The notes beneath the pieces are model-generated. The model was not told where the DNA came from. It ran no database searches and saw only the letters and a list, made by a program, of their open reading frames with translations. A stretch of 59,569 nt of DNA, from positions 1 through 59,569 of the IMG/VR virus record IMGVR_UViG_3300047560_000779; one strand, written 5' to 3'. The stretch is from a virus. Shown here in pieces: positions 45,286 through 54,038 of this stretch (the stretch's first letter is position 1; every line of letters begins with the position of its first letter). Both the position numbers and the translations under genes were made by a program.

Positions 45286-48200
45286 TTAGAAAGTCATTTC
45301 GGTTGTTTCGATTTTGGCAACCCAACGAATTGTTGTGGAAGCCTGTCCTGTAACTGTCACTGCAAGTCCACCGTTGGTGGTGTCTGCTGTCAATGCAACA
45401 ACCCATGTAGATGCACCTGAGTCTTGCCCAATAAGGTTAAGCACTGGCGTACCAACAAGAGCTGTTGATGCTGCGTTAGCGCCTCGCTTGATTGTTCCTT
45501 CAAAGCTCCAAGACGATGTGTTACCCGCACCAGTTACACCAGCAACCACAGTTCCTCTGAAATAATAGGCTGAGTTGTTGGGTAGGATTACTTGGTTGGT
45601 TGTACCCGCTGCACTTCCATCAGAACAAAGAACTGTTGCTGTTGCGTCTGTGGTTTGACGAGCCAAAATTAACAGGGCGCCTTGAGATGCCCCGTTTATC
45701 GTAGACATTGGTTGGTTACAAGATGGGAAAACTGAGTACCCAGATACGCCTCTTGTGCTTCCATAACGGCCGCCATTTATTGTGGCTAATGTTGAGTTTG
45801 CACCGTTGTTGTACCCGCCTGTAATTGTTGAACCTACTCCACTTGCAGTGTTTGATGTTCCTCCAGAAACAACAGACAATATTCCAGACGCTGTATTGCC
45901 GCTAATAAAACTTCCATCAAAACCACCACCAGCCACAACAGATGCTGTGCCTGTTGCTTGATTTTTTAAACCACCCGCAACAGTAGACCAATCCCCACTA
46001 GCCACGTTCCTATTCGCAGCAGTACCAGCATCACCACCACCACCGATGAAACTGTAAGAGCCTGTGGCTTGGTTGTTACCTCCACCTACTACTACTCCGT
46101 GAGGGGTGTAGAAAGATAGGGTTGGTGTACCGCTTGCTGCGGCGTTTTGACTAAGCGTCAGGGATGTGCCGCTAATGGCTGCAACATAGGTTGGCGTGTT
46201 TATTCCTGTGCCTGAAATTAACTGACCAACCTTAATGTTGGCGTTTGAGCCACTCAATGTAACAGCAGTTGAGCCAGAAGTTACTGTAGTTGTGGCTTGT
46301 GTAGTTACTGTTGTACCACTTGTTGCTGAATTGGTAAATCCGCCTCCAACAAAGTTAAACCAACCACCAGCAGCGTTGGCTTGCCCGCCGACAACTACAC
46401 CACCATACTGAGATACGCTGTTTGCGGCTCCTCCAGATATAACGGCGTATTGACCAGACAGGCCGTTAAAACCGCCACCAGCAAGTACTGACAGAGCGCC
46501 AGAAAGTACGTTGTCTCTACCGCCGCCAAGAACCGAAAGCTGACCCGAAGAAACTTGGTTTGCCGCACTTCTCAGTGTCTGCCAATCAACAGCATTAGCA
46601 CCCCTAGCATTACCACCTGTGGCTGTAGAGTCTGTCTGTTGGGCTTGTAAGGCTCCTGTGCCTTTTGGTTGAAGGACTAGGGGGATGTTTGTGTCTGAGC
46701 CAACAGCTTCTAAAGCGGGGCCAGTACCAGCAGCATTACCTCTAGCATTTAAATAGTTGACAGCAGAACTTGTACCTCCAGCAGAGAATTGAACTGTTGT
46801 TCCAGCGTTTCGCAAATAAATAAAACTTGTACCCTTGCTTGCAATGCTTAAACCAACAGTAGTGTCACTTCCTTGAGCTGTAATGTATGGTTGCCCACCA
46901 GTAGCCGCACCAGTAACCTGTACGTAGTTCACAGCAGAGGCTGTGTGGGTAATACGGAGTTGTTCTAAGCTGGTACTTGTTTTAAATTGAATTGGAACAG
47001 CACTAGCGGTTTCTATTGAACCAGAAACTGCTGAAACAGCCCTTAATGAAGGCGTGGAAGACGTCCCGTAAGCAGTCCAATAAGATGTTGATGTAGAACC
47101 CCCATCTTGAACTCTAAAACCTTCTCCGTTAGGTGTGTAAAACGAAACTTGCGCCCCAAGAGCGCGAACAATAGTTTGTCCACCCACAGTAGCATAAGCA
47201 GCAGCACCAGAGCCACCACCACCTGAGAAGGTCACTGTTGGTTGTTCTACGTAGCCACTACCTGCGTTGGTGATGACAAACGTGCCTGAACGCATAGTCC
47301 ATTGCATTGTCAATGTAGCACCAGAGCCTGTGCCGCCTGTTACAGATGCAGGACTTGATGGAACAACAGAATAATTACCAGCAACCGTCTGTGTCAAACT
47401 TGTAATAGCACCAGCAGAAACAGTTGCAACGCTAAATTGCGCCTGAGTAACAAAAGTTCCACCGCTAACAGTAATAACGTCTCCAACTGTGTAGCCAGAA
47501 CCTCCAGATGCAAGAGTTGTCCCCGAAGTGGCCTGAACACTTACTGTGGCTGTTGCTTGTACGCCACCAGCCGTAGTAGGGGCTGAAATTGCAACAGTAG
47601 GGATTGACGTATAAGACCCGCCTGAAGTTTGAGTCAAAGCAGTAACAGTACCGCCGTTACTAATGTTCACACCGCTTGAGCCAGCAGCTAGGTCAATGGC
47701 TCCTGTGCCTTTGCTTTGGAATACTTGGGAGATGTTGGTGTCTGTGCCAGTAGCAGATAAGACGGGAGAAAGAGTTGTGGCAGAACCTTGCGCTTGAAGG
47801 TTGTTTACAACTGTTGCTCCTGCGTAACCAACGGCTCTAAAGTTAACGCCGAAAGGAGAACCCAATACAACACTACCTGCGCTACCTTTTGCAATTACAG
47901 TCAAAGGAATAGTCGCATCGCTGCCTTGAGCAGAAATTGTTGGCCCGTTTGCGTTAGCAGTAGCAGCACCTGTTACTTGAACATAGTTGACTGCCGATGC
48001 TGTGTTGGAGACACGAAATTGCTCGCTGCCTGAAGACGATCCAATTGTGGCGGCAGTATTAAAACTTAATATGTTCCCGCCTATGTTAGAAATAGCCGAT
48101 GTACCGCCAGAAGATTGAAAGAATAAACGAGCAGCGTTTGCCGCAGTCCCTGCATTTGATAAAACTAATCCACTTGCACTGTTCTGCCCTTGGTTTATAA

Positions 48201-48975
48201 AAACACTTCCACTTCCTTTTGTGTTTATACTAAAGTTAATATTTGTGTCGCTACCTTGAACAGAAACGATAGGGCCAGAGCCTGTGGCTCCGCCTGTTAC
48301 TTGAACATAGTTGACTGCGGAGGCTGTGTGGGAGACGCGCATTTGATCTATACCTGCATACCCCAAGGTAGATGCAGTTTGAAAAATCAAAGGCGATGTG
48401 TTACCTGTGGTAATAAAAAGTTGCGTAGAAGAACGCAAAATACCAGCGCCATAACCAGATTGCGGTGGGATAAATGATAATGCTGGAGCCGTGAAAGAAG
48501 TAGTTTGACCTGTGATCGTATTGTCTTTGTAGACGCGAACAACATCCGTATTATCGCTAGAACGACCACCCAAAGATGTCTGACCAGTAGCAGTCAACGT
48601 AGTAAACGTGCCAGCAGCAGGGGTTGTTTCACCGATGGCAGGTGGATAGGCCAGAGTATCAGTCGTTACAGCTTTACCTGCGGCGTAGTCAACCCAGACG
48701 TCTTTAGTGCCGGATGAAAACGTAACCAGTGAACCTGAGTTGCTTGACGACAAGACTGTGTCGCGGCTGAGCGTGTTACTTGCGGACGTGTATGTACCAA
48801 TGCCGACTTCCCACTCGGAAGTACCTTGGCCCGCAATAACGTAGTACGTGGTATTGCCGTCACCGACAGTCGAAAGGAATGTTTGAAAGCCAGCCGAAGC
48901 GCCAGCAAGTGTTACGGCACCCGTACCTGCTGTTGTCGTAGTCTCTTTAACCCGGTCCGCGAGTACAAGCGCCAT
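45286..48975 (-). CDS. Long tail fibre with two repeat types, 1229 aa
   Basis: The N-terminal 110 residues resemble an attachment domain. Residues about 215-790 hold five copies of a unit built on 'TASAVNYVQVTG' followed by 'AQGSDTxIxLxIxxKGxG'. Residues about 810-1075 hold YadA-head-like repeats with 'VxGGxxNxASG' (for example SVLAGGGFNGLSGQYAVISG), as in trimeric autotransporter adhesins. The last 130 residues are a compact beta domain (QATDATATVLCSDGS). No S74 domain here; the next fibre gene carries one. Likely the main long fibre. Confidence 0.75.
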   Translation of the reverse strand: MALVLADRVKETTTTAGTGAVTLAGASAGFQTFLSTVGDGNTTYYVIAGQGTSEWEVGIGTYTSASNTLSRDTVLSSSNSGSLVTFSSGTKDVWVDYAAGKAVTTDTLAYPPAIGETTPAAGTFTTLTATGQTSLGGRSSDNTDVVRVYKDNTITGQTTSFTAPALSFIPPQSGYGAGILRSSTQLFITTGNTSPLIFQTASTLGYAGIDQMRVSHTASAVNYVQVTGGATGSGPIVSVQGSDTNINFSINTKGSGSVFINQGQNSASGLVLSNAGTAANAARLFFQSSGGTSAISNIGGNILSFNTAATIGSSSGSEQFRVSNTASAVNYVQVTGAATANANGPTISAQGSDATIPLTVIAKGSAGSVVLGSPFGVNFRAVGYAGATVVNNLQAQGSATTLSPVLSATGTDTNISQVFQSKGTGAIDLAAGSSGVNISNGGTVTALTQTSGGSYTSIPTVAISAPTTAGGVQATATVSVQATSGTTLASGGSGYTVGDVITVSGGTFVTQAQFSVATVSAGAITSLTQTVAGNYSVVPSSPASVTGGTGSGATLTMQWTMRSGTFVITNAGSGYVEQPTVTFSGGGGSGAAAYATVGGQTIVRALGAQVSFYTPNGEGFRVQDGGSTSTSYWTAYGTSSTPSLRAVSAVSGSIETASAVPIQFKTSTSLEQLRITHTASAVNYVQVTGAATGGQPYITAQGSDTTVGLSIASKGTSFIYLRNAGTTVQFSAGGTSSAVNYLNARGNAAGTGPALEAVGSDTNIPLVLQPKGTGALQAQQTDSTATGGNARGANAVDWQTLRSAANQVSSGQLSVLGGGRDNVLSGALSVLAGGGFNGLSGQYAVISGGAANSVSQYGGVVVGGQANAAGGWFNFVGGGFTNSATSGTTVTTQATTTVTSGSTAVTLSGSNANIKVGQLISGTGINTPTYVAAISGTSLTLSQNAAASGTPTLSFYTPHGVVVGGGNNQATGSYSFIGGGGDAGTAANRNVASGDWSTVAGGLKNQATGTASVVAGGGFDGSFISGNTASGILSVVSGGTSNTASGVGSTITGGYNNGANSTLATINGGRYGSTRGVSGYSVFPSCNQPMSTINGASQGALLILARQTTDATATVLCSDGSAAGTTNQVILPNNSAYYFRGTVVAGVTGAGNTSSWSFEGTIKRGANAASTALVGTPVLNLIGQDSGASTWVVALTADTTNGGLAVTVTGQASTTIRWVAKIETTEMTF

Positions 48976-48991
48976 AAAATCCCTTTAAGCA

Positions 48992-49426
48992 TTAAGCAAA
49001 CGTGACAGACAAGGAAGCGGCGGGGAAAGAAACTGTGTCGCTGATGTTAATTGTCTTAGCAATAGTCAGTGCGCCCCAGAACAGCTCGTTGCCGCCCGTT
49101 GATGCGTCATAGATCGCAAAGTGAGTCACAGTACCCCAAGTACCAGTAGGTGTTGGGAATGTAATTGAGCTATTGTTTGATGTAGCGCCGCTTGTTCCAG
49201 TCGAAACAGTTGTCGAACCCGCTGCCTGAGTACCGGCCCAAGCTGTCAAGCTAGAGGGCACAGCAACGCGGGAATAGCTGCCGCCAGATACTTCAGTACC
49301 GCCGCCTGTGTCATTAGGAGCGGCAGTGTACAAAGCAATGTACAACGTAGACGTTGTGGGGGCGGCCTGAGCGCGGAACAACTGGTCAACCAGCTTGTTC
49401 TCAAGATAATCTGACATTGCTGACAT
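48992..49426 (-). CDS. Tail-fibre-associated structural protein, 144 aa
   Basis: Begins MSAMSDYLENKLVDQLFRAQ, an N-terminal helix seen in a family of phage tail proteins, then a Thr/Ser/Gly-rich beta domain (TLYIALYTAAPNDTGGGTEV). It may be a fibre-to-hub connector. It precedes the long fibre. Confidence 0.55.
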   Translation of the reverse strand: MSAMSDYLENKLVDQLFRAQAAPTTSTLYIALYTAAPNDTGGGTEVSGGSYSRVAVPSSLTAWAGTQAAGSTTVSTGTSGATSNNSSITFPTPTGTWGTVTHFAIYDASTGGNELFWGALTIAKTINISDTVSFPAASLSVTFA

Positions 49427-49437
49427 AGCAAATTCCT

Positions 49438-49764
49438 TTAAGCAAATTGTTCACGAACTTGGAACTTAAGCACATCATAAACCGTTTGGTTTTCTGCGCC
49501 AAAGTCAATTTCAATTTCGCCTTCGTAAGACCCTGCTGGCACGTCAAGAGTAGTACCGGGAAAATTAAACGTAACCTGTCCCGTTGTACCGCCACTGACC
49601 AGTGAGCAGGTCAATGTAGCTAGGACAGTTGTTGTGCCAGAGGCACGGAAATAAATCCGCACTGTGGTCCCCGACAGATTGATCGGAGTGCCGTCGGCGT
49701 CCTTCAATGTCAGTGTGATGTAAGGGCGGTTGTCGCCCGAGACAAGCTTAATTTTGTCACTCAT
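49438..49764 (-). CDS. Immunoglobulin-like tail protein, BppU-N-type, 108 aa
   Basis: An all-beta sequence: RPYITLTLKDADGTPINLSG near residue 13, then VRIYFRASGTTTV and DVPAGSYEGEIEIDFG. This matches the N-terminal beta-sandwich of baseplate-upper (DUF2479-like) proteins. It could hold fibres on the virion. Overlaps the connector gene by 4 bases. Confidence 0.55.
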   Translation of the reverse strand: MSDKIKLVSGDNRPYITLTLKDADGTPINLSGTTVRIYFRASGTTTVLATLTCSLVSGGTTGQVTFNFPGTTLDVPAGSYEGEIEIDFGAENQTVYDVLKFQVREQFA

Positions 49765-50411
49765 GCGAACCTCTGGAATTCCACTCGTGCGGCTGCACGG
49801 GTAAGGCCTTTGTACACGCGGGTACGAACTTCAGCCATATTGTCGTTGAAGCGCTTGGTGTAATCCATTGCTGTCTTCGGATCGTAGTATGGCTGGTTTG
49901 GTGTGTTGTACAAACGGGCGCGTGCGCCGTGTGCGATGTACTCAAGGAACACCTCGAACAACTCTGAATCTACAGTGGTAGAAGCACGAGATGGGGCAAC
50001 CGCTGCTTTGATCTTTAGCTTGTTGGCCTCAGTGATGACAGGCTTTGTAACAAGACGGATCACGCTCACCCGAGGGCGATAGTAATAGTAGGGATTACCC
50101 GTAAGGTCTTCCCAGTTTGATGTGCGGTAAATCTGGTTCAGTTCTTCCTGCGCCTTAGGGATCAACAACTGATCGCCATAGTACGCCTGCATGATCTCCA
50201 CTACTTTGTAGTTAGAGTCATTGGCATCCAAGTCGTACTCGCCTACATCTTCTTGACCTGTGATTGGGTCAAGGTTCTCTTGCAGGTAGTGTGTCTCGGT
50301 GCAAAATTCGATGCACGCATTGCGGATAGCCTGCACGGCAACCGTGTCGGGCACGTCCTGAACGTACGGCAGAACCTCTGGCAGAAAGACTTCGTAGGAA
50401 ACGGCGGTCAT
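49761..50411 (-). CDS. Putative head-tail connector/adaptor, 216 aa
   Basis: Begins MTAVSYEVFLPEVLPYVQDV. The helical N-terminal IRNACIEFCTETHYLQENLD segment precedes a beta-rich middle, and the last part has FLEYIAHGARARLYNTPNQP. This layout is common in tail-tube or adaptor proteins after the capsid in short-tailed phages. Two similar-sized connectors lie in tandem (with 50408). Confidence 0.6.
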   Translation of the reverse strand: MTAVSYEVFLPEVLPYVQDVPDTVAVQAIRNACIEFCTETHYLQENLDPITGQEDVGEYDLDANDSNYKVVEIMQAYYGDQLLIPKAQEELNQIYRTSNWEDLTGNPYYYYRPRVSVIRLVTKPVITEANKLKIKAAVAPSRASTTVDSELFEVFLEYIAHGARARLYNTPNQPYYDPKTAMDYTKRFNDNMAEVRTRVYKGLTRAAARVEFQRFA

Positions 50412-51094
50412 TGTGCGCTACCTCGGGCTGGTGGGTTACGTGGGCCAAGAGACATGGAGGGGTTACCCGAGATTTCCGACACGTTCTTACCTTGAATGGC
50501 AGCCACGAAAGAAGCAGAATACTGCGAAGCCAGCTGAAGGCCCGGCGCGTACTCAGCATCCTTGCTACAAGCACGATACAGAATGTAGTCGAGCAATGCA
50601 GTCTGGAAGACGTCAAAAATTGGGATAGGCTGCGTTTCCGCAGTCAGGTCAGCAGGCTGAACTGAGTAGTTCAACTCAATATACTGAGTGCCAGTGTTTG
50701 GCGGGTAGACGTAGAACGCGGTCTGGTCTTGGTCAGTATAGATGTAGTTACGGACTTCAGCTTTCGCTGTGTCGGTGTGCCAGTTAGGGTTAAAGCCATC
50801 GAGAACTTCACGCGAAATAATACGAATAGCTCGCCCGGGCGTAGTACCAGCGGTGCCCATGTTGCGGTAGATAGACAGCAACAGCCATCCATCGGTTGGA
50901 ATAGTCTGGCGGGTTCCAACCACCAACTGCTTTACTACAGTGGTGGAGGAAGCGCTCGGCTGAATGGTCACGATTTGGCGCATGCCGTCGTTGAGCCAGC
51001 CTAGCAACTCGGCTCGAGTCCAACGGATGTTGGCTAAGTCGATCAGCTGAATCGTAGCTTTGTCGATGATGGCTTTTGCTGTTACCGTGCCCAT
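50408..51094 (-). CDS. Putative head-tail adaptor, 228 aa
   Basis: Starts MGTVTAKAIIDKATIQLIDL, then RAELLGWLNDGMRQIVTIQP and a long beta-rich region (QYIELNYSVQPADL). The end is helical (LDYILYRACSKDAEYAPGLQ). The order helix, sheet, helix resembles phage DUF6682-like adaptor proteins. Overlaps the next gene by 4 bases. Assignment by position and pattern. Confidence 0.6.
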   Translation of the reverse strand: MGTVTAKAIIDKATIQLIDLANIRWTRAELLGWLNDGMRQIVTIQPSASSTTVVKQLVVGTRQTIPTDGWLLLSIYRNMGTAGTTPGRAIRIISREVLDGFNPNWHTDTAKAEVRNYIYTDQDQTAFYVYPPNTGTQYIELNYSVQPADLTAETQPIPIFDVFQTALLDYILYRACSKDAEYAPGLQLASQYSASFVAAIQGKNVSEISGNPSMSLGPRNPPARGSAQ

Positions 51095-51101
51095 TTTTGC
51101 C

Positions 51102-51344
51102 TTACGGTGTTACTGCCAATGCGGCGGTAATTGCGGGAACTTGCGTGCCTGCCCACAAACCTTGAACAACGAGGTTGTTCTCAGTTGCAGTACCTGCATC
51201 AAGACCAGTGATTCCCAAAGCTTGAGTGTATGTAAAACCTGCGGAAACCAAGCCATCAATGTTGGCGGTGGTGTCTTCAGCGATTACAGCTTGAGCTTGA
51301 GGGAGTGATAAGCCGCTGGCGATCAGATCGTCAATAACTGCCAT
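51102..51344 (-). CDS. Small protein after the capsid gene, 80 aa
   Basis: Ala/Thr-rich. The phrase LIASGLSLPQAQAVIAEDTT near the N-terminus parallels LVSAGFTYTQALGITGLDAG in the second half, suggesting an internal duplication of about 25 residues. Sited between the capsid terminator and the connectors. A head decoration or completion role is possible; not shown. Confidence 0.5.
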   Translation of the reverse strand: MAVIDDLIASGLSLPQAQAVIAEDTTANIDGLVSAGFTYTQALGITGLDAGTATENNLVVQGLWAGTQVPAITAALAVTP

Positions 51345-51362
51345 GTCGTTCTCCTAAAGGTT

Positions 51363-51387
51363 AAAAAGTAGGGGCCGGAGCCCCTAC
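51363..51387 (-). terminator. Strong intrinsic terminator after the major capsid gene
   Basis: On the minus strand GTAGGGGC-TCCG-GCCCCTAC is a perfect 8-bp stem with a 4-base loop, followed by TTTTT. It lies 18 bases after the capsid stop. Partial read-through would set capsid far above connector expression. Confidence 0.85.
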
Positions 51388-51404
51388 GACGCTTGGGGAA
51401 GCGA

Positions 51405-52427
51405 TTAACCTGCGGCGACCAACAATGCCAAGCCTTTGGCTTGAGCAACTTGAGTACCGTACACGTTCAAGCCGCGCACCAGAGTACCGAAGTCGTTGGG
51501 GTTTTGCAGGCTTTCCACTTTGGCGATTTGCGAAGCGAAAGTGATTGCAGACTTGTGGCCAGCGATAACAGCGTGACGCTTGACAGCGGATGTCAAAGTA
51601 GCGTCAGTGCCAGTGTTGGGGTTCATCCAAGTCTTGCCAGCTGCACCGCGTGGAACCAAGTTCGACACGTACACAGTGAAACGGTCGATCATGCCGATCT
51701 TGCCGTTGCGCAAAACGCTAGACGAGTCACCCATGAACTGGGCTTGAGCCAAGTTCGATTGCATCAAGATTTGACGCTCTGTTGGAGTGATGATCAACCA
51801 GCGGTCTGTCTCAGGCACGTTGGCTTCGTCCAACACGCTTGACAAAGCAGTGATGCTAGACAAGATGTTAGAAGCAGTCAAAGTCACGGCAGCCAAGTCG
51901 GTACCGAGGTTGTAACCACCAGAGATCGCACCAGCGGTAGCGCCTTGGTTAGCTGCGTCGCCTTGGTTGAAAGTCGAATACAACACGTCTTTGTCGATGT
52001 TGATCTTCATTTGCATTGCAGCGTCGTTGGTGAACATGTCCATCAACTTAGGCTTGGCTTGCAATTCCAACACGTTGTTCACGTTCACGCCGAAGTACTT
52101 ACCCTTGTTAATCACCAAAGTGATGGTCGAAGGAGCTGGAACTTCGTAAGCCAAGTTTTGGCCAACAGAGTAGCTGTTGATGGTGATCGAAGGGATCGTG
52201 TTGATGATGACGGTATCACCCATGCCGGTGATGTCGCCTTGCCAGTCGGTGTTAGCGATTTCGCCGAACACTGTGGCTGCGTAGAACTTCTGAGCCAACT
52301 TGCCAGACCAGAGGGCTGGGATGAAGGAACCAGAATAGGCCGTGCCGGAATAGGCTACTTGGCCGCCGGGGGTGTTGAAACCACCGGAGTTAATGGGATA
52401 GGCTGCTGCTGCGGTAATAGTAGACAT
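51405..52427 (-). CDS. Major capsid protein, HK97 fold
   Basis: 340 aa. An Ala/Gly-rich N-terminal arm (residues 1-30) is followed by SGSFIPALWSGKLAQKFYAA, an MQMKINIDKDVLYSTF helix and RWLIITPTERQILMQS near 215. The C-terminal part includes HAVIAGHKSAITFASQIAKV, typical of HK97-fold coat proteins such as those annotated 'phage capsid' beside a separate scaffold. GAGG precedes the ATG. Terminators on both sides and a scaffold gene immediately upstream support the call. Confidence 0.88.
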   Translation of the reverse strand: MSTITAAAAYPINSGGFNTPGGQVAYSGTAYSGSFIPALWSGKLAQKFYAATVFGEIANTDWQGDITGMGDTVIINTIPSITINSYSVGQNLAYEVPAPSTITLVINKGKYFGVNVNNVLELQAKPKLMDMFTNDAAMQMKINIDKDVLYSTFNQGDAANQGATAGAISGGYNLGTDLAAVTLTASNILSSITALSSVLDEANVPETDRWLIITPTERQILMQSNLAQAQFMGDSSSVLRNGKIGMIDRFTVYVSNLVPRGAAGKTWMNPNTGTDATLTSAVKRHAVIAGHKSAITFASQIAKVESLQNPNDFGTLVRGLNVYGTQVAQAKGLALLVAAG

Positions 52428-52445
52428 GGAGGTCCTCTTTCAGTT

Positions 52446-52468
52446 AAAAAACGGTTTGGTTTGAACCG
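52446..52468 (-). terminator. Intrinsic terminator between scaffold and capsid genes
   Basis: Minus strand CGGTT-CAAACCA-AACCG followed by six T. The stem is only 5 bp, so attenuation is more likely than full termination. It sits 19 bases upstream of the capsid start. Confidence 0.5.
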
Positions 52469-52487
52469 CCATGTCTAGGTTGCTTGC

Positions 52488-53444
52488 TTAGTAGCGAATG
52501 CGTCCTTCGACGGTGGCGGCATGGATATCTTTTTCAATCTGCACCGCTTCTGCCTCGTCGATGAACCCACGTCTCCATTCAGCGTAGAACGTATCAATAT
52601 CCTGCTGGGTATAAACACGTTTGTCCAAGTTTGGATTCGTAGGAGCTGGCGACGTACGCGAGCGGGTCGGTGCTACTTGACGCTGAAGATCGGCACGGTT
52701 GTTCGACTGAGCTGGTGGTGCTACAGACTTCTTGTACTGGTTAAAAATCGTGGCGGTACGGACTGCATCTAGTGCTTCATACGCGTTTGTGAGCGCGTAC
52801 TGGCGAGGCATGCCGTAGACGGGGTCCACTTCTGCTAACCAATTCAAGAAACCTTGGTCCACATTCAGGGCTTGCCAATCTGGTACTGCGGTTGTCAAAG
52901 CGCTTTCGTAGCGGTCTTTATCAGACACCACTTGACGCTCAGTCACATTACCTAGCTTGCCCTTCAGTTCGGCGATCTCTGCGGTCAACTTAGCTTCCAG
53001 ACTGCGGCTTCCCGCCATCTTCGCTTCAGTTGCTCGCTCAATCAAGTCGATCAAGTCGGAGCCAAATGCTTCTTTGTCTTGTTCAGTGATTAGAGACGGA
53101 GTCGAGGCCGGTACAGGTTGCGCCGCTTGTGCATTGGCTACAGCGAGGTCTGATGTCAACTGAGTCACTTGCGTGTTCAATTCACGGACTTGCGCGTATA
53201 GGCGAGGCACTTCAGCATCAAACTTGCCCTTCAGAGTGTGGTACTTCTGTTCCCACGTTTCTTCGGACACCGCTGGCTTCGGTTCTGGCTCTGGCGAAAT
53301 ATCCTGCGGTTGTGGCTCAGGAGCGGGTTGAGGGATTTCAATTGGTTCACCAGTATCCGGGTTAACAGGCTGGGTTCCATTTAACTGCGCGACAAGCGCG
53401 TCAGCATCTTCAACTTGCTGTTGAACAGCACGAGGCAATGACAT
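52488..53444 (-). CDS. Scaffolding protein
   Basis: 318 aa. Acidic, Pro/Glu/Gln-rich N-terminus (QPAPEPQPQDISPEPEPKPA), long coiled coil (residues 85-160, LYAQVRELNTQVTQLTSDLA), helical middle and a basic C-terminus typical of the capsid-binding end. Position just before the capsid gene fits phage scaffolds. It directs procapsid assembly and leaves before packaging. Confidence 0.8.
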   Translation of the reverse strand: MSLPRAVQQQVEDADALVAQLNGTQPVNPDTGEPIEIPQPAPEPQPQDISPEPEPKPAVSEETWEQKYHTLKGKFDAEVPRLYAQVRELNTQVTQLTSDLAVANAQAAQPVPASTPSLITEQDKEAFGSDLIDLIERATEAKMAGSRSLEAKLTAEIAELKGKLGNVTERQVVSDKDRYESALTTAVPDWQALNVDQGFLNWLAEVDPVYGMPRQYALTNAYEALDAVRTATIFNQYKKSVAPPAQSNNRADLQRQVAPTRSRTSPAPTNPNLDKRVYTQQDIDTFYAEWRRGFIDEAEAVQIEKDIHAATVEGRIRY

Positions 53445-53560
53445 TTCTATCTCCTTCGCTCCGACTACGCTGGAGGGCTCCAGTTACGGTGTGCCCACTC
53501 ACGCTTACGGTCAGCTACTACGGTTAATTTTGAATCCAAGCGCCCTTGCGGGTGAGCCCT

Positions 53561-53791
53561 TCATCGGCGGGTTTTAGTTAACAAAGTGCTACCTTCGTCA
53601 ACAAGGTCAAGGAACTCCTTAACCTGCAACGCCCGACCTTGCAGTCGGAGCATTTCATCTTTGTCTCTCGCTTCACACAGGCGCATTAGCGTGTCTGCGT
53701 GTTGCTTTTGCATGAATTCTACCAGTGGCTGGAACTCTTGCGTTTTCAATAGTGTAAGGCAACGAGCAACTCGCTCGTCAACTCGCACCAT
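53561..53791 (-). CDS. Helical protein, 76 aa
   Basis: Helical throughout (MVRVDERVARCLTLLKTQEF start; QVKEFLDLVDEG end). A protein of this type often lies between portal and scaffold in related phages; a head-completion role is plausible. It follows the 63-aa gene by 2 bases. Function unknown. Confidence 0.55.
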   Translation of the reverse strand: MVRVDERVARCLTLLKTQEFQPLVEFMQKQHADTLMRLCEARDKDEMLRLQGRALQVKEFLDLVDEGSTLLTKTRR

Positions 53792-53793
53792 TT

Positions 53794-53985
53794 TTATTTA
53801 CACATGCCGTCAGTCTTTGCAGACTCTTGGGCAACTTCTTTACCGCCGCGCTTCAGGGTACCGAAGATACCGCCGTCGCTGCCGCCGTTGCCTTGCTGGG
53901 CTGGGCCCTTAGACATGCCGTCGGTCTTGGCTGAAGTCTGAGCGTACTCTTTAGAGCGTGACTCGTTTGGATTGATTGCTTGCAT
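53794..53985 (-). CDS. Small Gly/Ser-rich protein, 63 aa
   Basis: Two copies of a near-identical segment, (Q)TSAKTDGMSK and ESAKTDGMCK, flank a GNGGSDGGIFGTLKRGGKE middle. First gene after the promoter at 54011-54038. No domain recognised; it may be disordered. Function unknown. Confidence 0.5.
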   Translation of the reverse strand: MQAINPNESRSKEYAQTSAKTDGMSKGPAQQGNGGSDGGIFGTLKRGGKEVAQESAKTDGMCK

Positions 53986-54010
53986 AGGATTACTCCGTTA
54001 AGTTGATGCG

Positions 54011-54038
54011 ATTATGTACAACATTTTACTGTTGTCAA
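54011..54038 (-). promoter_or_regulatory. Near-consensus sigma70 promoter for scaffold/capsid genes
   Basis: On the minus strand TTGACA (54038-54033), a 16-bp spacer and CATAAT (54016-54011). The -35 is perfect and the -10 differs by one base. The spacer holds an inverted repeat ACAAC-N8-GTTGT (54018-54035), a possible operator. It overlaps the portal stop and lies 26 bases upstream of the ATG at 53985. Confidence 0.8.

Noticed and set aside
46900-48340. CRISPR-like regular repeats
   Set aside because: The repeats are in-frame protein repeats of the long fibre, with diverged and irregular spacing.
45286-49426. Possible diversity-generating retroelement targets in the fibre genes
   Set aside because: No reverse transcriptase gene and no template repeat were seen anywhere in the window.
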